From NCBI GenBank assembly GCA_013396755.1, contig VWZF01001872.1, forward strand, positions 584,444-648,443: a DNA stretch of 64,000 nt, in the 5' to 3' direction. Position 1 is the stretch's first letter. The number at the start of each line of letters is the position of its first letter. The stretch comes from Sclerurus mexicanus. Lineage: Eukaryota > Chordata > Aves > Passeriformes > Furnariidae. The position numbers were made by a program, and so were the translations under genes. The notes below the pieces were generated by a model. That model was given only the letters and a program-made list of their open reading frames with translations, was not told where the DNA came from and searched no databases. Positions 25,801 through 35,200 of the stretch are shown here, one piece after another.

Positions 25801-28800
25801 GTAGACTGGAACATCGCCTCTCTTGCTAACCAGGGCTTGGGGGTGTGTGCTTTGTAGGCGTGTGTGCCTGGCTGAGGCTTTCCTCACAGCTGACATCATT
25901 CTGAGCACGCTGCAGAATATCTCCGAGGGACTCGTGGTGTATCCAAAGGTAATGCAGGAGATAATGTGCATCCTTGGTAATCCTGCAACTATGCCCCAGT
26001 GTACAAAAATCCTCCCACTCAAAGGATTAGATTTTAATCTGTTCGTTCAAATGGGTTCTGAATTTTGCTCTCTATTCTCGCCATATTCTCACTGTTTGTA
26101 GGACATACATGAAGGCATACTTGTTGAAGTCTGAAGAGAGTAAATTCAAACCTTATAAAGGATATTTTTTCCCCAGTCTACAGAATAGATCTGTAGAAAT
26201 TAGCAGCAAAAGATACTGTCAAGACAGATCTCATACAGCCCTGTAACTTATCTATAGAAAAAAAAAAAAGAATCATTGTATATCTTTTTCATGGTAATGT
26301 CCTTACAAGATACAGATTCTAAGTACTACCAGCTTTAATACCCGGATTACCAGAGCTAAGTTCAAAATGAGAAATTGTCTTTGCTTTGTGGGGACAAACT
26401 TTTTTGCAGGGCCTGTTACAGTAGGACAAGGGGTAGTGGTTTTAAACTGATGGAGGGACAATTTAGATAATATAGGAAAGAAGTTTTTTACAGTGAGGGT
26501 GGTGAAACACTGGAGCAGGTTGCCCAGAGAGGTGGTGGATGCCCCATCCATGGAAACACTCAAGGTCAGGTTGGATGTGTCCCTGAGCTACCTGATCTAG
26601 TTGAAAATGTCCCTGCTCATTTCAGGAGGGTTGGCCTCGGTGGCCTTTAAAGGTCTCTTCTAACCCAAACTGTTCTGTGATTCTGTGATCATTGTCCAGT
26701 CCTGGAGATTCAAAGGGAGAGGAAAACTTCAGTAAGAGTCACAGTTGTCTCTAGAATTTCTATAATGCTGTTTCTTTTTTCTGTTTGTCTTGTTTTGTTT
26801 AAGGTGATTGAGAGGAGGATCCGGCAGGAGCTGCCGTTCATGGCCACAGAGAATATAATCATGGCAATGGTGAAAGCAGGGGGCAATCGTCAGGTACAAA
26901 CACAATGTCTGAAATACCTTTGTCCTCTGCTTAGCATTTGTCTCCTGGGAAACAAAAGTACCTGGGCTCTTGTCCTGCATCACCTTTCTTTGTTCTTCAC
27001 CTGCTCCCTCAGAGTTATTAATATTACACTGGCAAAGCCAGACTCTGCTTTCTGAGGGGAGAGCAATTGCAGAGATCCATATTTTTGTCAGGAGCACTAT
27101 GTGTTTGAGCTAATCTGGCTGTCTGCTGGAGAAGAAGGAGAACTGTTTTTATATTAAACAGTAGTAGGCGTTTTCCTTTTGTGAGTGTTTGAAGGAACTT
27201 GAAACACAGGCCAGGCTTCTTTAAATGGAGCATGTTGGCAGATGGTTGCCTTATAAATTAAAAGAGAATGAATCAGTCCATTAACAAAAAAGCAAGTGAG
27301 ACCATTCTGAACCATTCATTCATGTGTCATTCTTCTCTAATTCAGCATAGTATATTAACAACTTTGTTTATGCTCCTTCATTTTTTGTATTCTGTATTCA
27401 AGCAAACTGAAATTAAATATGTTCCTTAGCAAATAAATGCAGACATGATTATATTTCCTTATCGTTCAATTTCACAATTCAGTTCAAAATTGATTATCAA
27501 ATTTGCATCTTAATAAAATACCTTATTTTCACTACCTTTTAGATAGTAATTTTTCCTTCTGTGATTATTTTCACATCAGGGACAGAAGTTAAACTTGCAA
27601 GATAGTAAGTTGCAAAAGGGTTTGATAGAAGCTTTGAGTAGAATGTGGTTCTAGTTTTATGAAACACTTGTGACAATTCACCCATGATGTTAGTCAGGAA
27701 ACATCCTTTTTCCTTTTTTTTACCCCCGTCTCTGGTATTTGTCACTGGGTCAGTGAGTAAGCTTCCTAACTAAATGATTTAAGAGGTCACATCATGTGAA
27801 TAAGTTTCATTATCTTTTCAGCTGATTCTGTTTCTAAAGTATGCTGTTCTTGAACAGTCTTCTCTATTTTGATTAGATTGAGGAGTGTAATTCTGTGATT
27901 GATTTGTGTCTGTTACTGGCCTGCCTTCTTTCTGGTGCTGTTTTATTACATACCTATAGAGTTGTATGTTTGTAAAAGGTATTCATATGTTCTGTTTTCC
28001 TGTTCTGGGAGCTTTGGAACAGCACACTTTCTAGGCTTTCCCACCTCATAGCACAAAAACTCATTTCCTTTCCCCACTACTAAACAGCTTGCTCCCATAA
28101 ACATCAAGCAGACAATTCTGTTCAGCTGAAGTGGGTCGGTGCTGGAGCAAAATGACATTCAGATGGAAGAAACAGCAGATCATTTACCTCTTTAAGTGAA
28201 GATAGATCAGGGGTAATACCTTTGAGGAGAAGGTTCTTTCATGGCTGTAAGTGCAACCACAGAGTCTCACTGCTTGTTTGGTTGGACAGATTGTTTTTTT
28301 TTCTGAGTTGTTTACAACTCAAAAAAAATCCTATAGTGACTTCTATGAATATTTGGGAAATTTGAAGAAGTATAAAGGATTCCAGTGTCATAACTTTGTG
28401 ATATAATTCAAGATGGAATGTGTGTGACATTGAGACTATTTTAACCTCAAAGGGCAGATGTGGAAGGATGAAGAAAATCTTGCTCTAATGTAGCAGTATA
28501 TGAGACACTGCAGTCCATACTGTGTCCCATTTGTGTGCTGTCCGGGACAGTACACTTTGATATTTCTCCCTCCTGCACAGGTTGGTGTGATGAGCATGTA
28601 CTGTCAGTAGCAGTGGAATGACTTTTCTTCTGTCTTCTTCCCCCTGCACGTGCAGGATTGCCATGAGAAGATTCGTGTTCTCTCCCAGCAAGCAGCGGCT
28701 GTTGTGAAGCAGGAAGGGGGTGATAATGACTTTATTGCCCGTGTCCGTGCTGATCCTTACTTCAGCCCTATCCATAAACAACTTGAAAGCCTGTTGGATC

Positions 28801-29212
28801 CCTCCTCCTTCACTGGACGTGCTCCTCAACAGGTGAAGTAGTGGAAAGAGGCTGTGGGTGCTGTATGCAATCTGTTTAATCCTGTATCCTTTTGTATGCC
28901 AGAGAGTGCACGTACTATGTGACTGTGCCCATACTAACAAGGCAGATGCATTTCTCTCTTTTGATTCCCTTGGCTTTCTTGTCTGTCTTCGCTGTGGGCT
29001 TCACACTTTTGAGCCTGGACACATGAGAGTTTGTGAAAGAGAGACCCCAGCAAGACAAGCAGGTCTGAATGGGGAGGAGAAGGCAAGCCCTTTTCCAAAT
29101 TTTGGTTTTTATCTTTCTTGAACAGGTGGCAAAATTCCTGAAGGAGGAGGTTCGACCGGCACTCATTCCATACCAAAGCAAGATGGGTGGAAAAATTGAA
29201 CTGGCACTTTAG
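13434..29212 (+). CDS. ADSL: Adenylosuccinate lyase, complete, 13 exons
   Basis: ADSL is a cytosolic homotetramer that removes fumarate twice in purine metabolism: SAICAR to AICAR in de novo synthesis, and adenylosuccinate to AMP. Exons joined in frame: 13434-13592, 16922-17125, 18245-18289, 19263-19342, 21099-21270, 21561-21607, 22010-22100, 22891-22960, 23996-24143, 25858-25948, 26804-26893, 28656-28832, 29126-29212. The total is 1,461 bases, 486 residues plus stop; human ADSL has 484. Catalytic landmarks are present: His88 in HDVMAHVHTF, His161 in FTHYQPAQ (matching human His86 and His159), and the fumarate-lyase signature loop GSSAMPYKRNP with Ser291. No frameshift or premature stop was found. 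The start codon sits in a strong Kozak context (GCCGCCATGG). The gene is broadly expressed in other vertebrates; its promoter is missing here. Confidence 0.97.
13593..16921 (+). other. ADSL: ADSL intron 1
   Basis: A 3.3 kb intron. The first 250 bases continue the CpG-rich block; the remainder is unremarkable AT-rich sequence with no repeat or RNA gene that I recognise. The frames open around 13,600-13,990 on both strands are GC-rich noise. Confidence 0.9.
16922..17125 (+). CDS. ADSL: ADSL exon 2 (residues 54-121)
   Basis: Follows a TTTGCAG acceptor and reads SLGLPITDEQIQEM to GATSCYVGDNT, then GTAATA. It carries HDVMAHVHTF with His88 (human His86) and the conserved HLGATSCYVGDN active-site segment. 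Phase 0 on both sides. Confidence 0.97.
17126..18244 (+). other. ADSL: ADSL intron 2
   Basis: A 1.1 kb intron. An open frame runs from exon 2 into it for about 25 codons, but it is intronic read-through. Nothing else recognised. Confidence 0.9.
18245..18289 (+). CDS. ADSL: ADSL exon 3 (residues 122-136)
   Basis: A 45-base exon coding for DLIVLRDGFNLLLPK, between CTTTCAG and GTGAGG. It is one of the shortest exons of the gene and keeps the frame. Confidence 0.96.
18290..19262 (+). other. ADSL: ADSL intron 3, with a CR1 tail
   Basis: A 1.0 kb intron containing the CR1 3' end at 18,592-18,754. The rest is unremarkable, ending in a T/G-rich tract before the exon 4 acceptor. Confidence 0.9.
18592..18754 (+). 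mobile_element. CR1 LINE 3' end
   Basis: Shows the standard CR1 tail in order: GCCCAGAGAGGTGGTGGA, GGATGTGGCACTTAGTGCCA, GGTTGGACTTGATGATCTCA, GAGGTCTCTTCCAACC and the terminal GATTCTATGATT. It is 5'-truncated, which is usual for CR1, and sense to ADSL. Confidence 0.93.
19263..19342 (+). CDS. ADSL: ADSL exon 4 (residues 137-163, last codon split)
   Basis: Reads LARVISRLADFAEKY to LGFTHYQ; the Gln codon is split CA|A by the GTAAGT donor. It contains catalytic His161 (human His159). Confidence 0.96.
19343..21098 (+). other. ADSL: ADSL intron 4
   Basis: A 1.75 kb intron. It contains the CTCF-like motif at 20,804 and no transposon that I recognise. Confidence 0.9.
20804..20817 (+). promoter_or_regulatory. 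CTCF-like binding motif in ADSL intron 4
   Basis: CCGGCAGGGGGCGC matches the CTCF core CCASYAGRKGGCRS at 13 of 14 positions (G for A at position 3). It lies in a small GC-rich patch within otherwise AT-rich intron sequence. CTCF organises loops and insulators; occupancy is inferred, not shown. Confidence 0.5.
21099..21270 (+). CDS. ADSL: ADSL exon 5 (residues 163-220)
   Basis: Follows TTTTCAG and reads PAQLTTVGKRCCLW to QLFEGDHNK, then GTACGT. It includes the conserved RFRGVKGTTGTQASF segment that lines the substrate pocket in the family. Confidence 0.96.
21561..21607 (+). CDS. ADSL: ADSL exon 6 (residues 221-236)
   Basis: A short exon coding for VEELDRLVTAKAGFK plus two bases of Arg, then GTATGT. 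Its acceptor is CCCTGAG, with G at -3, an unusual base there; a T-rich tract precedes it. The protein match fixes the boundary. Confidence 0.94.
22010..22100 (+). CDS. ADSL: ADSL exon 7 (residues 236-266)
   Basis: Follows TTCTAG and reads AYMVTGQTYSRKVD to ASLGASIHK, then GTGAGC. It carries the GQTYSRKVD motif, part of the helical tetramer core of fumarate lyases. Confidence 0.96.
22101..22890 (+). other. ADSL: ADSL intron 7
   Basis: A 0.8 kb intron with no recognised feature. Neighbouring introns 5 (21,271-21,560) and 6 (21,608-22,009) are shorter and also empty. Confidence 0.88.
22891..22960 (+). CDS. ADSL: ADSL exon 8 (residues 267-290)
   Basis: Reads ICTDIRLLANLKEI to FEKEQI plus one base of Gly290, between TTTCTAG and GTAAGG. 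The following residues of the signature loop begin on exon 9. Confidence 0.96.
22961..23995 (+). other. ADSL: ADSL intron 8
   Basis: A 1.0 kb intron with a purine-rich stretch near 23,110-23,150. No repeat or gene recognised. Confidence 0.88.
23996..24143 (+). CDS. ADSL: ADSL exon 9 with fumarate-lyase signature (residues 290-339)
   Basis: Encodes SSAMPYKRNPMRSERC and onward to RTLDDSAN. The SSAMPYKRN loop contains Ser291, the catalytic base, and Lys297, which correspond to human Ser289 and Lys295. Donor CAG|GTTTGT. Confidence 0.97.
24144..25857 (+). other. ADSL: ADSL intron 9
   Basis: A 1.7 kb AT-rich intron. Apart from a short poly-A run at about 25,716-25,728 I see nothing in it. Confidence 0.88.
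25858..25948 (+). CDS. ADSL: ADSL exon 10 (residues 339-369)
   Basis: Follows TTTGTAG and reads RVCLAEAFLTADIIL to SEGLVVYPK, then GTAATG. The segment closely matches the human helix-forming region. Confidence 0.96.
25949..26803 (+). other. ADSL: ADSL intron 10, with a CR1 copy
   Basis: An 855-base intron, about a third of which is the CR1 element at 26,408-26,690. The rest is unremarkable. Confidence 0.9.
26408..26690 (+). mobile_element. CR1 LINE 3' end
   Basis: A longer CR1 tail than the one in intron 3. It begins near GACAAGGGGTAGTGGTTTTA, runs through GGTTGCCCAGAGAGGTGGTG and GGTGGCCTTTAAAGGTCTCT, and ends AACTGTTCTGTGATTCTGTG. The two copies differ in the terminal region, so they belong to different CR1 subfamilies. 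Confidence 0.94.
26804..26893 (+). CDS. ADSL: ADSL exon 11 (residues 370-399)
   Basis: A 90-base exon coding VIERRIRQELPFM to MVKAGGNRQ, acceptor TTTAAG, donor CAG|GTACAA. It includes FMATENIIMAMVK, a strongly conserved ADSL block. Confidence 0.97.
26894..28655 (+). other. ADSL: ADSL intron 11
   Basis: A 1.76 kb AT-rich intron. I recognise no repeat, RNA gene or additional exon. Confidence 0.88.
28656..28832 (+). CDS. ADSL: ADSL exon 12 (residues 400-458)
   Basis: Follows CACGTGCAG and reads DCHEKIRVLSQQAAA to SSFTGRAPQQ, then GTGAAG. It includes KQEGGDNDF and the LLDPSSFTGRA block. Confidence 0.97.
29126..29212 (+). CDS. ADSL: ADSL exon 13 (residues 459-486, stop)
   Basis: Last exon, coding VAKFLKEEVRPAL to GGKIELAL and a TAG stop. 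This C-terminal tail is the least conserved part relative to human, apart from the shared FL-EEV pattern. Confidence 0.95.
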   Translation: MAKFLKEEVRPALIPYQSKMGGKIELAL

Positions 29213-29247
29213 GTATAGCCTGCAACGGTGTGTGGGTACAAGAAGAT

Positions 29248-29253
29248 AATAAA
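29248..29253 (+). terminator. ADSL: ADSL polyadenylation signal
   Basis: AATAAA 36 bases after the stop, with a GT/T-rich downstream element (GTGTCGTGTTATTTTGG) at about 29,281-29,297. The 3' UTR would be only about 60 bases, in sharp contrast to that of neighbouring TNRC6B. Confidence 0.88.
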
Positions 29254-30974
29254 AGCCTTATTGATCCAGATCTATTCACCGTGTCGTGTTATTTTGGTTC
29301 TCTACAGTGCATTTAACCCCCAGAGTTTACAGCCACCTTGATTCCAGGTGGGCTTTTCATTCTTTGTCTACTGTTTAGTCAAGTCTCCATTTATAGTGTG
29401 CTGAGTTACTGCGAAACACTCGGTTGTGACAAAGTAATTTTATCACAGCACCTTTCATTGGCCCCTTAAAGAGCACTGCCAGCTGTCAAAGAGCAGTGCC
29501 AGGTGCTGCCTGACATTCATGTAGCACTGACTTGTTGAAGAGTGGGATAAGGGGAACTGAGCCCACTCCCATTTCCATCTTACTCATCTGCTCTGAAACT
29601 TTCTCCACAGGTGTCTCAAAAGGTGATAAAAGTTTGTCCTGGCTTTCAGAGTACTGTGATTTTGGGAGCAAATAGGCCAAAATAGTAGAAATAATACAAG
29701 GGAGAGTCCATGGAACTTCTTGGCTCATCAAACTGGTGGTCCTTTAGTGCTCCCATCCTAGTTTAATACCGTACCTCTGGCTCTGTAGCTTCTGCAAATT
29801 GTATTTACAGATGTGGGTTAGGAACCAGCCATTGCAATTTGGCTGTGATTGTGGTCCTTGGCTGTAGGTGATTGATAATGGTAGGTGGACTCTGGCATGT
29901 GAAAGGTGATCTTGGCTGCAAGTGAGTTTTTTCTGGTAAGGAAAGAAAAAGAGATTCTGGAATTCAGTGGATGCCAAAGAAATCCAAGAGCTTTGATTTT
30001 ATTTCTGACATAAATTTTCTGGTTTGTAATGTCTGCTTTACTGGACATTCAGTATTGGACCAAACTCTTTTCCCTTTGATTGAAACTGGAATGGTTCCTT
30101 ACCTCTTCTTGCAGTGTTATTACATCACAGACCATTTCTTCTGCATCAGTGCAGTAAAAAGCTCCCTCTTGCCTCATTTATTTAGACCTTCAGAGATGAC
30201 AATCAGAATTACGTGATAATTTTTGAAGTATGGTTGCTGGAAAGAATTAAGAAAAGCAGAACTAATTGAAAGAAGCTACCTGCTGTCCTTGAGGCCATCA
30301 TTGTTTAAGGAGGATTTCAAAATACAGTTTCAATGAGGCTTGTCTATATTAAGTAGTCAAGAGCAGTGGGAAGCTTCAGGCCATGATTTCCCTTCATTGA
30401 GATTGCTCGGGCTTTATGTTGCCCCTGGATTATGGCTTTCAAAATGTCTCAAATATTTCTGAGTTTTATGGTGTTTAAAACATTTTGCCTGCTTGTGCTA
30501 TTAACATTTAATTTGCCATCTGTTTGGAAAGGATAACTAATTGAACACTGGTAATTTTCAGACTATTGCTCAAACAGATAGCCAAGAAAGAAAACAGGTA
30601 CATGTGGAAGTCCTCCTTTTTTGGTCATCTTTCCCGCTTAAAAACAACCAAACTGTGCAGAGAAGAGGATCAGCTAATGTGTCTTTGCTCATCATCTGGA
30701 AATAAGTCTTCGTGCTAGGCAGAGGCTACCACCTGTGAGCTGCTGGGTTTTCCTGGAGAGTTTTAAAACAATAACAATGGCACAGAGAAAATGTGAGCCT
30801 CCTAGAAAACTGGCACAGTACACAGATCCTCTAGGAGACTTAATCCTTGGTTTGGGACCTGGCTTTCTTTCTGGTGGAGCTGGCAGGGACCAGCTGAAGA
30901 CATAGTTCCTCCCTCTGCTTCGTTGGTGGGATCAGGTCACCAAGCAGTGCTCCAAGAGCAGCTCTTGGCTGTAC

Positions 30975-31505
30975 AGCTCTCGATTATCCCCTCGTACTCA
31001 GCACTGGTGAGGCCACACCTTGGGTTCTGTGTCCAGTCCTGGGCCCCTCAGTTCAGGAAGGACATTGAGATGCTGGAATGGGTCCACAGAAAGGCAACAA
31101 GGCTGCTGAAGGGTCTGGAGCACCAGCCTTACAGGGAGCGGCTGAGGGAGCTGCGATAGTTTAGCCTGGACACTCCATAGCTATCTGAAAGGAGGTTGTG
31201 GCCAGGTGGGGACCAGCCTCCTCTCCCAGGCAACTAGCAATAGGATGACAGGACAAAGTCTTAAGGTGTGCCAGAGGAGGTTTATGTTGAGCCTTAGGAG
31301 GGATTTCTTCATACAAAGAGTGATTAGACACTGGAATGGGCTGCCCAGGGAAGGGATGGAGTCCCCGTTCCCCGAGTTGTTTAAGGAAAGACTCGACATA
31401 GCACTCAGTGCCACGGTCTAGCTGACATGGTGGTGTTCGCTCGTGGGCTGGAGTCCGTGATATCAGAGGCCTTTTCCATCCCACTTGACTCCGTGATTCT
31501 GTGCC
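30975..31505 (+). mobile_element. CR1 LINE fragment with ORF2 C-terminal relic
   Basis: Contains the CR1 ORF2 end (ACTGGTGAGGCCACACC, then GGCCCCTCAGTTCAGGAAGG, CTGAAGGGTCTGGAGCACCA, GGGAGCGGCTGAGGGAGCTG) and the 3' tail to GTGATTCTGTGCC. The peptide VRPHLGFCVQSWAP is the typical reverse-transcriptase tail. About 30 bases of the usual segment between TAGCCTGGA and CTATCTGAAAGGAGG are missing, and a TAG interrupts the frame. It is a dead, 5'-truncated copy. Confidence 0.93.
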
Positions 31506-31569
31506 TAATCCCGCTTCTGGATGTTTCTGTGTCTGTGTGCTCTTTGGAGGGGATATTCCTGAGCACCAC

Positions 31570-31756
31570 TACCATCCCTGCTCCCCCCCTTCTCGTCTCT
31601 TCCCAAACCTTCCCTTCCCTTTTTCCCCCTTTTTCCCCCTTTTTTCCCCTTTTTTCCCTTTTCCCCTGTTTCCCTTTTCCCCGTTTCCCCTGTTTCCCTT
31701 TTTTCCCCTATTTCCCTTTCCCCTTTTTTTCCCCTTTTCCCCTTTCCCCTTTTCCC
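31570..31756 (+). repeat. Pyrimidine (CCCTTTT)n low-complexity tract
   Basis: Almost pure C/T on this strand, in repeats of TTTTCCCC and TTTCCC. It runs straight into the N gap, where assembly probably failed. Long frames reported across it are artefacts. Confidence 0.92.
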
Positions 31757-32250
31757 NNNNNNNNNNNNNNNNNNNNNNNNNNNNNNNNNNNNNNNNNNNN
31801 NNNNNNNNNNNNNNNNNNNNNNNNNNNNNNNNNNNNNNNNNNNNNNNNNNNNNNNNNNNNNNNNNNNNNNNNNNNNNNNNNNNNNNNNNNNNNNNNNNNN
31901 NNNNNNNNNNNNNNNNNNNNNNNNNNNNNNNNNNNNNNNNNNNNNNNNNNNNNNNNNNNNNNNNNNNNNNNNNNNNNNNNNNNNNNNNNNNNNNNNNNNN
32001 NNNNNNNNNNNNNNNNNNNNNNNNNNNNNNNNNNNNNNNNNNNNNNNNNNNNNNNNNNNNNNNNNNNNNNNNNNNNNNNNNNNNNNNNNNNNNNNNNNNN
32101 NNNNNNNNNNNNNNNNNNNNNNNNNNNNNNNNNNNNNNNNNNNNNNNNNNNNNNNNNNNNNNNNNNNNNNNNNNNNNNNNNNNNNNNNNNNNNNNNNNNN
32201 NNNNNNNNNNNNNNNNNNNNNNNNNNNNNNNNNNNNNNNNNNNNNNNNNN
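31757..32250. other. 494-base assembly gap (N)
   Basis: A run of Ns between the pyrimidine tract and a G-rich sequence. True length unknown. It could hide more of the low-complexity tract or a GC-rich SGSM3 promoter. Confidence 0.95.
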
Positions 32251-35200
32251 TTTGGGGAGGGGGGGAGGATAAAGTAGAAACATAGAAACAGTGCCTTCAG
32301 GAAATGAAGGATCCTTCCGTGCAAATCAATGGGAGAGAGAAGCTGCCTTGCTGGAATTAAGGTCAGTGTTTTTTTTAATAAGGCAAGGCTAGATCTTGAA
32401 ATCACTCAAGAAGAAACTGCTAGCCTAGCAGGAGTGGAGAATTGCTGTGCTTTTGCTGAAACGTTGATCGGAACATAGTTGCTTGCTGGATAATCTGAAT
32501 TCTAGATTACTTTTTCACCTGCTACACTCTCTGGAGTGGTGGCTGGGAAAGAAACAGGCACTGGAACAAAGATAAATTTCTTAATGCATTTCTGGACCTG
32601 CACACTGTGTGTATAGCTTTCCCTATATAGAAACAAAGGTTGGATTCCTAATCTAGAAAATTTACAAAGCAAAAGGGAAGGAAGGGGGTGAGAAGAGGCA
32701 TGACATGTAATTAAAGACGTCAGGGTGGGGACTGGTTTTGTCGTGTTAATACAAAGTTATGTTAATTCTATATTTAACAGATTAAAATGCCAAGTACTTC
32801 CTTTCTTCATTCCTGTTTCCAATGACGTTTTGATAATGTGGTTTTGTATTCTTAGGGAGATGTCATTCATAGGGAGTCTTCTTCTGAAGAAGGGTAAGAG
32901 AATCCAGAGAGGAGGGATGTATTTTTGGAGGAATTGCTCTGGTCGGGGCATGATGGAGTTGACTTGAAGGAAGTACTGCACACCTACTCAGGACTGAAAT
33001 AATTCCCCAATTTTGGGGTCTCTGCTAATGTCATCTAGGTTTTTCTTCTTTGCTGTGATTTTAACCTGTCACTTGCTGTCCTGTAAGCTGAGATTTTTTG
33101 CTAATGTCAGTGTTCTAAAGGACCTTGACAATCTTAAAAGACAGGCAATAATCAAAATATGTTTAGCCTTTAAAAATCAATGTCTTTTGCCTGAGGTGGC
33201 ATGGCAACAGGAGAGATTATTGGTTAGGAGATCTGTGTGAAATGGGCTGCCGGTCTGTCCCATTCTTAGTACGTTGGTTTACGTGTTGCAAAATTGTTTC
33301 CCACTTCTGCTATTTGGGATGCTTTAACAGAAGAGTCAGTGAGTTCAACCCCTGGAGTGATATTACAGTAACTGTTTTGGAAATGGTTGGGATGATACCT
33401 CTTCCTGACTGTTAATTGCAAACTTCTCACCAATACGTAAGAAGTAAAGAAAACTTTAAAAAAATAAATCCTAAGAAGTATTGCAACTTTATCTGTGATG
33501 GTACAGAAAAGGCACCTTGTATTTTGCTGTGTGTGGTCCTACAGCTCTTCTAGCTAAATCAGCAGTGACCATAGCTAGTGATCTGTATCACACTGGTTAT
33601 CCTGGATCCGATCCTAGCTCAAACGGATGGCATACAGAGATTGTGCAACTGGCAAGTAGGATGAGGTAAACAAATAGCTTCGTGCTGTGTTGTGAGTGCA
33701 GTGTCCCAAGTGTCCCTCAAGAGTTGGAAAGGTGTTGGCGTGTCAGGTTTGTGTCCTCAGCCATACAAAGACTTGCCTAAACTTCTTTCTATGCCACCTT
33801 TCATCCCATGGTCAAGGCTTTAAATACATAAAGTTTGCACAGGGTAAGTGTCTGGGAGCACTGGGGAAAATCTCTCATCAGCTGTGTTACTGTTGACACC
33901 AGGTACGAAAGAGGAGGATGTTGTCCTGACACATTTGTTTTGTCTCTGAGGAGGCCTCAGCTTTTTTTAAACTGGAATGCAACAAGTTGTATTGGTAACA
34001 GCTGTTTTGTTTGTGGCTTAAGAAAAACACTGTAGGAGAAATGAAATCACTCTTTTTTATGAGTTAGGTGAAAAGAAGATAGTATATTGGTATTAGTATG
34101 ACTGCAAGAACTGTTGTTACTCCCCAGACGGTGCAGTATTTCTTGGCTGGTAAGTATTTGATGATTCAGAGATGAGAGAAAATGTCCATAACCTGGCAGC
34201 CCTTTTTTTTTTGAGAAGTCTTCCTCATCTCCAGAATCAGGAAATATAAGAAGGTTTTGTTACAAATGTTAACATCATTCTTTATTTTGCTTTTTTTCCC
34301 TCTTATCTGTGCATATAAATTTCTGCAGGAGCAAGATCTAAGTAGTCAAACATGACATGCTAGATAAGAGCTTTGCAAACAGTCCTGAGAGGTGTTTTGA
34401 GTATTCCTAACCTCTTCAGAAAGTTAAGTTCTGTAAAGACAGAGCACTTAAGGAGAAAAGTTTGAATGCTGTGAGATATACTTTCCTTAAAAAAACATTT
34501 TCTGGAGCCAGATGAAGTGAGACCTGCTTAGAGTCCTGCAAGGTGAATCTGACTTTTTTGGCAAATATTAGAGGAAACAGTAACACAACAGAGCTACAGG
34601 CCTTTGTTGTGCCTTAGCAAGATAACAGCAAACCCTGGCAGCTAAACCTCTGCAAATCCGTCTGAGACCATGCCAAGGAAGAGCTGTTCTTCAGGCTCTT
34701 TGTCACTGGGAACAGTAGGATGAGACCAGCTTGAGAATCAGACTTTCACTTGGGATGAGCCAACAGGGCTGGTGATGGAGAGAGCCTTGGATAGCACTGC
34801 TTGTCGCCGCTCAGGGTAGGAGTGTCATATGAAAGTCTTCACAATACCTGACTTTAAGCAATTGTCACAAGTGTCTTTCAAGTTTTCTTTGACTGGTGCA
34901 ACCCTGCATCTCTAGCAGAAATATTTTCTTTCAAACTTCTGTTTTCAAATGAAACTGGATAGTTGCAGTTACTTGCTGCAGACATCTTATAAATAGTTTG
35001 CAGTCTTGCAGAAGTTCATGGTCCAGAAGGTAAAAACCACTTCTGGAGAGTTTCAGGGAAAACAATTTTCTGTAGAGTTCTGCAGAAGTGCCCTGATCCT
35101 GCATTTTGCTTATGTAGGTGTAAGTGTCCATTTATTGTGCGGTACCTGACTGTCATGGAAGATGTGTTTGGGGTCTCCTTAGACACTAATCAGAAACCTT

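Noticed and set aside
30923..31159. A 78-codon open frame with a reverse-transcriptase-like end
   Set aside because: It is the C-terminal relic of CR1 ORF2 in a truncated LINE, not a host gene.
31427..32405. Open frames up to 281 codons on both strands
   Set aside because: They cross the 494-base N gap and a C/T low-complexity tract; the apparent openness is an artefact.
33560..33660. A tRNA-like impression around GGTTATCCTGGATCCGATCCT
   Set aside because: No cloverleaf could be paired and A/B box spacing is wrong.
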